Assembly: GCA_022447405.1 (NCBI GenBank)
Contig: JAKVCE010000067.1
Location: 1-8,575 of the forward strand
Origin: Planctomycetota bacterium
GTDB lineage: Bacteria > Planctomycetota > UBA1135 > GCA-002686595
DNA length: 8,575 nucleotides
Direction: 5' to 3'
The notes beneath the pieces are model-generated. The model was given only the letters and a program-made list of their open reading frames with translations. It made no database searches and was not told the origin of the DNA. Positions 1 to 6,301 of the stretch are shown in pieces (position 1 is the stretch's first letter; each line of letters begins with the position of its first letter). The position numbers and the translations under genes are program-made.

Positions 1-724
1 CGCCCTCGTAGACGTCAGGCGTCCAGAAGTGGAAGGGCACAGCGGAGATCTTGTAAGCGAAGCCTGCGATGACCAGGACGATCGAGACGGCGACGGGAAC
101 GGCGCTATCAGAGAGCTGCGCCGCGAGCGCCTCAGAGGTGCCCATCTCGACGAGGTCGAGGGTGCCGGTGAGGCCGTAGAGCAGGCTGATGCCGTAGAGC
201 ATGATCCCGGCAGAGAGACCGCCGAAGACCACGTACTTCATGGAGGCCTCGGCCGAGTTCATGTTGCCCTTGTGGAAGCCCGCGAGGGCGTATGAGCACA
301 GGCTCAAGAGCTCGAGCCCCAACATCAGGAGCAAGAGGTTCGTCGTGCTCACCATGAAGAACACGCCCAGCCCGGCGCTCAAGAGCAGGAAGAAGTACTC
401 CCCCACATCGTCGAGCCGCTGCTGGCGGTCGTTGACGACGAGGCCCATGACCACCACCAGCGAGGCCACCGTGAACAGCTTGAAGAAGCGGCCGAACTGG
501 TCGATGTCGACCATGGCGAAGACCGTCTTCGGCTCGCCGCCTTGCCCATAGAGGAGCGCGCCCACCAGGACGAGGCCTGCGATGGAGAGCCAGGCGAGGA
601 GCTTGCCGTCCTTGCCCTTCGTCCATACATCGACCACGAGCACGACGAGGGCCACGCCCAGGAGGGTGAGCTCCGGGGCGATCGCGGCGAGCTGCGCCGA
701 GTAGCTGTGTGCGGCTGCGTCCAA
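1..724 (-). CDS. nuoN: NADH-quinone oxidoreductase subunit N, 3' half outside window
   Basis: Antiporter-like membrane subunit of complex I that takes part in proton translocation. The visible 241 residues are the N-terminal half (the E. coli protein has about 485), and the frame is open at the left edge. An N-terminal segment with APELTLLG leads into the first membrane helix. The motif LGLELLSLCSYALAGF holds the conserved membrane glutamate (about E137). The last visible residues include the family signature YKISAVPFHFWTPDVYEG, with the pump lysine at about K225. The start is inferred: the nuoM stop lies in the same frame only 6 nt upstream, and the only plausible initiator before the first helix is TTG at 724-722. 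The next GTG is inside that helix. I see no Shine-Dalgarno sequence, so re-initiation or coupling to nuoM is likely. Identity is certain; the start is less so. Confidence 0.93.
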   Translation of the reverse strand, partial: MDAAAHSYSAQLAAIAPELTLLGVALVVLVVDVWTKGKDGKLLAWLSIAGLVLVGALLYGQGGEPKTVFAMVDIDQFGRFFKLFTVASLVVVMGLVVNDRQQRLDDVGEYFFLLLSAGLGVFFMVSTTNLLLLMLGLELLSLCSYALAGFHKGNMNSAEASMKYVVFGGLSAGIMLYGISLLYGLTGTLDLVEMGTSEALAAQLSDSAVPVAVSIVLVIAGFAYKISAVPFHFWTPDVYEG

Positions 725-727
725 GGT

Positions 728-730
728 CTA
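728..730 (-). other. In-frame nuoM stop / nuoN start junction
   Basis: On the coding strand the junction reads TAG ACC TTG. The nuoM stop (730-728), one Thr codon (727-725) and the proposed nuoN TTG start (724-722) are all in one reading frame. Both proteins are therefore separated by a single stop codon, and suppression or readthrough of it would give a continuous NuoM-NuoN chain. The close spacing suggests that ribosomes ending nuoM re-initiate on nuoN, as I see no independent ribosome binding site. Confidence 0.75.
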
Positions 731-2302
731 GCCGTTCGAGGCGATGGTGAGGATCTCGACCAGGTTCGCGATGGAGGGCTCCATCCAGTCGAGGAGGTAG
801 AAGGGGAAGATCCCGAGCACGATGCAGAGGAACAAGAGCGGCGCCTGACAGAAGATCTCGCGCTTGTCGATGTCCGGGAAGCTCGCGTACTTCTCGTTCA
901 AGGTGCCGAGGAAGACACGCTGCATGGCCCACAGGAGGAAGGCCGCGGTGATGACGATGCCGAGGACGCTGATCACGACCAGGACGCGGAAGTCCGGGTT
1001 GGCCGAGGAGTAAGCGCCGACGAGGGTCATGGCCTCCGAGATGAAGCCCGCCATGCCCGGCAAGCCGAGCGCGGCGAAGAAGCCGATCGTCGTGAGGCCC
1101 CAGTACACGGGCATCTGCTGGCTCATCCCGCCGAAGCCGTTCAGGTCGCGGTGGTGGGCGCGGTCGTAGATGACGCCCACGATGAGGAAGAGGGCTGCGG
1201 AGCTGGTGCCGTGGTTGAACATCTGCAGCGCGGCGCCGTTCATCCCCCACTCCGTGAGGGCCGCCATGCCGAGGAGCACATAGCCCATGTGGCTGACCGA
1301 GGAGTAGGCGACCATCCGCTTGAAGTCAGACTGCCCCAGCGCCACGAAGGCGCCGTAGACGATGGAGATGACGCCGAGCACCGCGAGGGCGTAGGCGAAC
1401 TCGTTGAAGGCGTCCGGAACGATCGGGAAGCAGGCTCGCAGCATCCCGTAGCCGCCGAGCTTCAGGAGGATGCCAGCCAGGATGACCGAGATCGGGGTCG
1501 GCGCCTGGACGTGCGCGTCCGGGAGCCAGGTGTGGAAGGGGAAGACCGGCACCTTGATCGCGAAGGAGATGAAGAGGAACCAGAAGACCCAGGTCGTGAA
1601 CTTCATCCCGAGCAGCTCGCCGCCGTAGGGCAGGCTCGCGCCGGTGAGCTCGCCGGCCTGGGCGAGGCTGATGAGGTCCGGGATCGAGAAGGTGCCGCTG
1701 TCGATGCGCAGGGCGACGACCGCCACGAGCATCAGGACCGAGCCCGCGAGGGTGTAGAGGAAGAACTTGATCGCGGCGTACTCGCGGCGCGGTCCACCCC
1801 AGATGCCGATGAGGAAGTACATCGGCAGGAGCATGATCTCCCAGAAGACGTAGAAGAGGAAGTAGTCCAGTGAGACGAAGACGCCGAGGATCCCGACCTC
1901 GAGCAAGAGGAGCAGCGCGTAGTAGGCCTTGCTCGCGTTCTTGATGCTGTAGCTCGCGGGGACCCCGATGAAGAGCAGGAGCGTCGTCAGCCACACCAGG
2001 GGCAGGCTGATGCCGTCCACCCCGATGAAGTACTGGATGGGGTTCTCACCCGCGCCGAGGCTGATCCAGTCGAAGCGCTCGACGAGCTGCAGCGCGCTGG
2101 TGCTCTTGTCGAAGATTCCGAAGTAGAGGTAGGTCGCGAGGACGAGCGGGATGCCCGTGAAGACCAGGGAGACCTTCTTCACCGTCTCCATCGCGTCCTT
2201 CGGCAGGCAAAGGATGATCGCCATCCCGATCATCGGGAGGAAGACGATCCACGAGAGGAGGTTGGAGAGGACTCCTTCGGGGTAGCTGGCTTGGAGTTCC
2301 AT
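728..2302 (-). CDS. nuoM: NADH-quinone oxidoreductase subunit M
   Basis: Antiporter-like subunit of the complex I membrane arm, about 14 membrane helices, proposed to move one proton per cycle. It has 524 residues, close to the E. coli length of about 509. The motif YVFWEIMLLPMYFLIGIWGG carries the conserved glutamate E155. FAIKVPVFPFHTWLPDAHVQ carries K250, H257 and the HTWLPDAH signature, and GILLKLGGYGMLR carries K281. By position these match Glu144, Lys234 and Lys265 of E. coli NuoM. SDFKRMVAYSSVSHMGYVLLG is also typical of the family. The ATG at 2302 gives a normal N-terminus running into the first helix. The 33 nt leader after nuoL has no clear Shine-Dalgarno sequence, only an A-rich stretch before the ATG. 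It ends in TAG, followed at once and in the same frame by nuoN. Confidence 0.98.
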   Translation of the reverse strand: MELQASYPEGVLSNLLSWIVFLPMIGMAIILCLPKDAMETVKKVSLVFTGIPLVLATYLYFGIFDKSTSALQLVERFDWISLGAGENPIQYFIGVDGISLPLVWLTTLLLFIGVPASYSIKNASKAYYALLLLLEVGILGVFVSLDYFLFYVFWEIMLLPMYFLIGIWGGPRREYAAIKFFLYTLAGSVLMLVAVVALRIDSGTFSIPDLISLAQAGELTGASLPYGGELLGMKFTTWVFWFLFISFAIKVPVFPFHTWLPDAHVQAPTPISVILAGILLKLGGYGMLRACFPIVPDAFNEFAYALAVLGVISIVYGAFVALGQSDFKRMVAYSSVSHMGYVLLGMAALTEWGMNGAALQMFNHGTSSAALFLIVGVIYDRAHHRDLNGFGGMSQQMPVYWGLTTIGFFAALGLPGMAGFISEAMTLVGAYSSANPDFRVLVVISVLGIVITAAFLLWAMQRVFLGTLNEKYASFPDIDKREIFCQAPLLFLCIVLGIFPFYLLDWMEPSIANLVEILTIASNG

Positions 2303-2335
2303 GTTTGAGTGCTGGGGCTTTGTCGGGGGTCGGGG
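2303..2335 (-). other. nuoL-nuoM intergenic spacer
   Basis: This 33 nt stretch is the longest gap in the window. On the coding strand it starts with a C-rich direct repeat (CCCCGACCCCCGAC) and ends A-rich (CTCAAA) before the nuoM ATG. I see no Shine-Dalgarno sequence, no hairpin with a T-run and no promoter boxes, so it is most simply an untranslated spacer inside one transcript. Confidence 0.5.
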
Positions 2336-4792
2336 TCAGCCGAGGAGCAGCCAGGCGGCGACGGCCAGGCCCCCTGCGACAGCGAAGGATGCGTACTGCT
2401 GAATGCGGCCCGTCTGGAACAGGCGCGCGATGAATCCGAAGGTCTGAGTTAGGGCGCCGACGCCGTTCACTGCGCCGTCGACCACCTTCTGGTCGAACCA
2501 CGCGGAGACGCCGCCGCCTGAGCGGTTGATGCGACCGATGAGGAGCACCAGGCCGTCGACGATGGTCTCGTCGAACCAGCGCAGGAACTTCGAGGCAAGC
2601 ATCGAGAGCCGGATCACTGAGGCGTCGACGACCTCGTCGATGTAGTACTTGTTGGCGACGGCGACGTAGAGTTCGCCGAAGCCGTCGGCGATGTTCTCGG
2701 GGGCCGGGCGTGAGAGGCCTGCGAAGACGCCCACGATCCACTTGGTCGTCCGCATGAGGACGTAGCCGAGCAAGCCGAGGCCGATGATCCAGGCCGCCAC
2801 CACGACGAGGGTGTCTGCCCCCTCGATCAAGCTGCCGACGAGGGGGACGCCGAAGAGGTACGCCAGGACGAGGCAGACGATGGTCCAGGTCCACCTCACC
2901 ACGGCCTGACCCGTCGTGCGGAGCCTCGGGCCGTAGATCCACCAGGCGCCGAAGATGCCGGCGCTGGCGACGAAGAGGGAGATGATCATCGCCCACGTGT
3001 GAGCGCTGTCATATGTGCTCTTCAGCATGGCGTCCGTGACCTGAGCTCCGTAGCCGTTCATGAGCTCGATCCCCGGGTACATCTTCTCGGGCGACACGAG
3101 CTTCATGAACCACGGCTTGCTGTGCGCGAGGATGTCGAGGTCAGCGAGCCAGAACTTGCCGCCGAGGAAGCCCAAGGTCGCGAGCACGAGGAGCGAGAGC
3201 GTCATCGGCAGGGGCGACTCGTGCGGGACCGGACCGGGGTGACCGCCGGCGATGCCGCCGTCCTCTGAGTGGACGATGTGATGGTCGTGATCGTCGTGGT
3301 GGTCGTCATGACCGTGGCCGTGGCCCTCCGCGACGTCGCCGCGGTACTCGCCGGCGAAGGTCATGAACATCATCCGGAACATGTAGAAGGCCGTGAGCGC
3401 CGCCGCGACCGGCAGGGCGAAGCAGGCGAAGGCCTGGGCGCCGGAGAACTCCAAGCTCGTCTTCATGAAGGCGGCCTGGATGATCTTGTCCTTCGAGTAG
3501 AAGCCGCTGAACATCGGGATCCCCGCGATGGCGAGGGTCGAGATGCCCATGGCGAGGAAGGTGAGCGGCATCCGCTTTCGGAGCCCCCCCATCTTCCGCA
3601 TGTCCTGCTCGTGGTGGCAGCCGTGGATGACGGAGCCCGCCGAGAGGAAGAGGCAGGACTTGAAGAAGGCGTGGGTCACCATGTGGAAGAGCCCGGCGAC
3701 GAGGCCGATCCCTCCCGTACCGATGGCGGCCACCATGAAGCCGAGCTGGCTGATCGTGGACCACGCGAGCACGGCCTTGAGGTCGAAGGCGGTGACGCCG
3801 ATCGTCGCCGCGAAGAGCGCGGTGACCGCGCCCGTCGCCGTCACGATGGCGAGGACGTCAGGTGAGAGGATCGGGAAGGTCCGGCCGAGGAGGAAGACGC
3901 CTGCGGCGACCATGGTCGCGGCGTGGATCATCGCGGAGACCGGCGTGGGGCCAGCCATCGCGTCCGGGAGCCAGATGTGCAGCGGGAACTGGGCGCTCTT
4001 GCCGACCGTGCCGCCGAAGATGAAGAGGCCGGCGATGGTCATCCACTGGGGCCACTCGCCGCCGTTCCGGGCGACCTCTTCGCTGGTCAGGCGCCAGAGC
4101 TCGGTGAACTGGAAGGTCTGGAAGTTCTGCCAGAACATCATCATCCCGATGAGCAGGCAGCAGTCCCCCACGCGCGTCGTGAGGAAGGCCTTCTTCGAGG
4201 CCCAGGTCGCCCAGCGGTGGAAGAAGGGCGTCGAGGGGTCGTGGGAGAAGTGCCCGATGAGCAGGTAGCTCATCAGCCCCATGATCTCCCAGAAGACGAA
4301 GAGGAAGAGGATGTTGTCCGAGAGGACGAGGCCCAACATCGCGACGGTGAAGAGGCTGATGTTGGCGAAGAAGATGTGATAGCGCTTGTCGCCCTTCATG
4401 TACCCCGTCGAGAAGAGGTGCACGAAGAAGCTCACGATTCCGACGACGGCGAGCATGGCCGCGCCGAGGCCGTCGTAGAGCAGCCCCGCCGTCATGTTCA
4501 GCGGATCCGCCGCGTCCTTCCCCTCCTGGTAGAACCAGGAGAAGCTCATCCCCACATCCTTCGAGAGGTGGAAGAAGGGCTCACTCGAGCTGAAGCCGTG
4601 GCTGATCGCCTTCGCCGCCATCAAGACGGTGATGCACATCGTGGCGAACATGCCCGCGGTGAGCAGCCAGTCCCCCTTCCTGGGCAGGAAGCGCCCGAAG
4701 AAGATCTGCACGACGTAGCCCACGAGCGGGATCAGCGGCACCGCGAGGAGCAGCTTGAAGTCGACTTCGGGGTTGAACTGGAGGAAATCCAT
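2336..4792 (-). CDS. nuoL: NADH-quinone oxidoreductase subunit L, enlarged
   Basis: Distal antiporter-like subunit of complex I; its C-terminal lateral helix runs along the membrane arm. It has 818 residues against about 613 in E. coli. The core is intact: LFVFWEIMGLMSYLLIGHF with E169, then TRVGD at 206-210, GTVGKSAQFPLHIWLPDAM with K265 and H272, H290, and the K/H residues around AFDLKAVLAWSTISQLGFM. Extra length comes from a histidine-rich loop (491-508) and a hydrophobic stretch at about 628-705 with two additional predicted helices. The C-terminal part contains ANKYYIDEVVDA (712-723), normally the start of the lateral-helix region, then two WFD...VDG repeats, QTGRIQQYA and a last membrane helix. 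The ATG at 4792 gives a normal N-terminus. No Shine-Dalgarno sequence precedes it; the 16 nt leader is C-rich (CCACACCTCCCTG). The stop is 33 nt before nuoM. Confidence 0.97.
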   Translation of the reverse strand: MDFLQFNPEVDFKLLLAVPLIPLVGYVVQIFFGRFLPRKGDWLLTAGMFATMCITVLMAAKAISHGFSSSEPFFHLSKDVGMSFSWFYQEGKDAADPLNMTAGLLYDGLGAAMLAVVGIVSFFVHLFSTGYMKGDKRYHIFFANISLFTVAMLGLVLSDNILFLFVFWEIMGLMSYLLIGHFSHDPSTPFFHRWATWASKKAFLTTRVGDCCLLIGMMMFWQNFQTFQFTELWRLTSEEVARNGGEWPQWMTIAGLFIFGGTVGKSAQFPLHIWLPDAMAGPTPVSAMIHAATMVAAGVFLLGRTFPILSPDVLAIVTATGAVTALFAATIGVTAFDLKAVLAWSTISQLGFMVAAIGTGGIGLVAGLFHMVTHAFFKSCLFLSAGSVIHGCHHEQDMRKMGGLRKRMPLTFLAMGISTLAIAGIPMFSGFYSKDKIIQAAFMKTSLEFSGAQAFACFALPVAAALTAFYMFRMMFMTFAGEYRGDVAEGHGHGHDDHHDDHDHHIVHSEDGGIAGGHPGPVPHESPLPMTLSLLVLATLGFLGGKFWLADLDILAHSKPWFMKLVSPEKMYPGIELMNGYGAQVTDAMLKSTYDSAHTWAMIISLFVASAGIFGAWWIYGPRLRTTGQAVVRWTWTIVCLVLAYLFGVPLVGSLIEGADTLVVVAAWIIGLGLLGYVLMRTTKWIVGVFAGLSRPAPENIADGFGELYVAVANKYYIDEVVDASVIRLSMLASKFLRWFDETIVDGLVLLIGRINRSGGGVSAWFDQKVVDGAVNGVGALTQTFGFIARLFQTGRIQQYASFAVAGGLAVAAWLLLG

Positions 4793-4808
4793 CAGGGAGG
4801 TGTGGGGA

Positions 4809-5111
4809 TCAGTCCCTCATGAGGTCGGCGTCGCCCGGCTTGATCGACTCGAACAGGTGATAGACGTTGAGCACGATCCCGAGCGCCACAGCGGCCTCCG
4901 CCGCGGCGAGGATGATCACGAAGATCGCGAACATGCGCCCGTCCATCGCGTCGCCGTTGAAGCGGTTGAACGCGACGAAGTTGATGTTGGCGGCGTTGAG
5001 GATCATCTCGATCCCCATCAGCACGTAGATCATGTTGCGGCGAGCGACGATGCAGACGACGCCGATCGCGAACAGGACAGCCGAGACTGCGATGTAGGCT
5101 CCGAGACCCAT
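4809..5111 (-). CDS. nuoK: NADH-quinone oxidoreductase subunit K
   Basis: Small membrane subunit of complex I (MrpC-like) that links NuoJ to NuoN and contributes two buried glutamates to the axis of charged residues in the membrane arm. At 100 residues it is the usual size. Three membrane helices are visible. The signature LMGIEMILNAANINFVAF places E35 in helix 2, and ILAAAEAAVALGIVL places E72 in helix 3, matching Glu36 and Glu72 of E. coli. The ATG overlaps the nuoJ stop in TGATG. A GAGGAG sequence lies 8 nt upstream, which makes this start secure and points to translational coupling with nuoJ. nuoL follows after 16 nt. Confidence 0.98.
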   Translation of the reverse strand: MGLGAYIAVSAVLFAIGVVCIVARRNMIYVLMGIEMILNAANINFVAFNRFNGDAMDGRMFAIFVIILAAAEAAVALGIVLNVYHLFESIKPGDADLMRD

Positions 5112-5725
5112 CAGGCGCGCTCCTCAGCTCGGGGGTCGGTGAGGTCGCTCGCCTTGCGGCGGGCGATGTAGACAGCCGCGACGAGCGCCACGGTGAGGAT
5201 CATGGCGGCCAGCTCGAAGGGGACGACGTAGCCCTCGGGGTCGAGGAAGCCGACGCCGATCTCATCGACCTTCGTCGAGGGTTCGGGGAGCACGTCTGCG
5301 GTGGCCCATGTGACCGTGCCAGCGACCTTGGAGCCGACCCATGCGACCGCCCCCAACATCAAGGCGAGGCCTCCGAGGACACGCGAGAGCTTGCGCTCAG
5401 CGAGATCCGGGGGAGAGAGCATCACGCCAAAGAGGATCAGGGCGAGGATGCCGCCCACGTAGATGAGGATCTGTGCGACGGCGAGGAAGTCGGCGCCCAG
5501 CAAGAGGAAGAGGCCGGCGACGCCGGTGAAGGTCCCCATGAGGCTGAAGGCGCTGCGGACGACTGAGCGCTCCCAGACGCAGATCAGGCTGCCGCCCAGG
5601 GTGAGGGCGGTGAAGAGCCCGAAGGCGACGCCCTGCGCGCCGGCCGAGGAGGCGCCCCAGCCCAGGAGGCCGAGGGTCACCACGCCGAGCAGCGCGTAGA
5701 AGGGCTTCTGGAGCTTGTCGTCCAT
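5111..5725 (-). CDS. nuoJ: NADH-quinone oxidoreductase subunit J
   Basis: Membrane subunit of complex I between NuoH/NuoA and NuoK; its third helix carries a pi-bulge linked to coupling in solved structures. It has 204 residues with five predicted membrane helices. The family signature FLAVAQILIYVGGILALILFGVML spans about residues 80-103, with the conserved tyrosine at Y89. A loop of about 40 residues precedes PFELAAMILTVALVAAVYIARRK, with a glutamate at about E171 opening the last helix. I chose the ATG at 5725; an in-frame TTG directly before it (5728) is an alternative that would add one residue. A GAGGAG lies 17 nt upstream of the ATG, too far for a standard ribosome binding site, so coupling to nuoI (5 nt gap) is likely. 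The stop overlaps the nuoK start by one base. Confidence 0.97.
   Translation of the reverse strand: MDDKLQKPFYALLGVVTLGLLGWGASSAGAQGVAFGLFTALTLGGSLICVWERSVVRSAFSLMGTFTGVAGLFLLLGADFLAVAQILIYVGGILALILFGVMLSPPDLAERKLSRVLGGLALMLGAVAWVGSKVAGTVTWATADVLPEPSTKVDEIGVGFLDPEGYVVPFELAAMILTVALVAAVYIARRKASDLTDPRAEERA
5120..5125 (-). promoter_or_regulatory. Shine-Dalgarno sequence of nuoK
   Basis: GAGGAG on the coding strand, 8 nt before the nuoK ATG and inside the last codons of nuoJ. Spacing and sequence are standard, and it fixes the nuoK start. Confidence 0.75.
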
Positions 5726-5730
5726 CAAGG

Positions 5731-6294
5731 CTAGCTCGCGGGCTCCTCGGGGGTCTCGGGGTCAGCGGCTTCCTGCGCGGCCTTCTCGGCTGCAGCGGCA
5801 GCCTTCGCCGCCTCCTTCTCTGCCTTCTTGATGTCGGCCTCGCGCTTGCGGATGCGCGCCTCGCGCGACATGCCCTTGTAAGAGAGCAGGTCGTGGTTGA
5901 ACTCAGAGCGGTCGAAGGAGACGAAGGCGAACTCCGTCCCCATGTGGATGCAGTCCTTCGGGCAGGGGTAGACGCAGAGCTCGCAGAACATGCACTTCTG
6001 GTAGTCGAGCGTGAAGAGCACCCACTCGAGCTCCTTGCCGTGGCGGATCGCGTCCATCTCGATGCAGTCGATCGGGCACGCGCGGGCGCAGGCCAAGCAG
6101 TTGATGCACTTCTCCTGCTCGAGGTAGTGGATGCCGCGATAGCGATCGGGGATCGGGAGCCGCTCGTCCGGGTACTGGACGGTGATCGGCTTCTGCATGA
6201 GGTACTTACCCGTGATCCTCATCCCGGCGAAGGTCGTCGCCAGAGAGTCCCAGACGTTCTGAAAGTACTCGCGTGTTGTGGTGGTGGAGCTCAT
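5731..6294 (-). CDS. nuoI: NADH-quinone oxidoreductase subunit I, 2x[4Fe-4S] ferredoxin type
   Basis: Peripheral-arm subunit that holds clusters N6a and N6b and passes electrons towards N2 in NuoB. It has 187 residues, a normal length. An N-terminal amphipathic segment with KYLMQKPITVQYPDE leads to two CxxCxxCxxxCP motifs. The first is C63, C66, C69, C73 in CINCLACARACPIDC; the second is C101, C104, C107, C111 in CMFCELCVYPCPKDC. All eight ligands are present. After about residue 143 the protein becomes a charged Ala/Lys/Glu-rich tail, probably helical, ending in a Pro/Glu-rich stretch; this tail is not part of the conserved fold. The ATG at 6294 is 7 nt after the nuoH stop, with no convincing Shine-Dalgarno sequence close by. 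The stop is TAG. Confidence 0.98.
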   Translation of the reverse strand: MSSTTTTREYFQNVWDSLATTFAGMRITGKYLMQKPITVQYPDERLPIPDRYRGIHYLEQEKCINCLACARACPIDCIEMDAIRHGKELEWVLFTLDYQKCMFCELCVYPCPKDCIHMGTEFAFVSFDRSEFNHDLLSYKGMSREARIRKREADIKKAEKEAAKAAAAAEKAAQEAADPETPEEPAS

Positions 6295-6301
6295 GGCGTT
6301 C

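Noticed and set aside
132..1250. A 372-codon minus-strand frame spanning the nuoM/nuoN junction
   Set aside because: It runs out of frame through both conserved proteins, and its product is dominated by Arg, Pro, Gly, Leu and His, typical of a shifted frame in GC-rich DNA.
542..1873. A 443-codon open frame on the plus strand opposite nuoM
   Set aside because: It is antisense to a clear nuoM. Its product is rich in Arg, Glu, Asp, Ala and Gly without motifs, as expected for the opposite strand of a GC-rich gene.
2303..2335. Possible promoter or terminator in the nuoL-nuoM gap
   Set aside because: No stem-loop with a T-run and no -10/-35-like boxes are visible in the 33 nt; only a short C-rich repeat.
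3269..3865. A plus-strand frame starting with a striking valine-rich run
   Set aside because: The valine run is simply the antisense reading of the histidine-rich loop codons of nuoL; the rest has no protein-like features.
728..4792. NuoL and NuoM as parts of an Mrp antiporter or a membrane-bound hydrogenase
   Set aside because: The same cluster contains NuoD, H, I, J and K in complex I order, and NuoD lacks hydrogenase ligands, so complex I is the consistent reading.
3923..4822. A 299-codon open frame on the plus strand opposite nuoL
   Set aside because: It is antisense to the conserved core of nuoL, with low-complexity charged composition and no recognisable domain.
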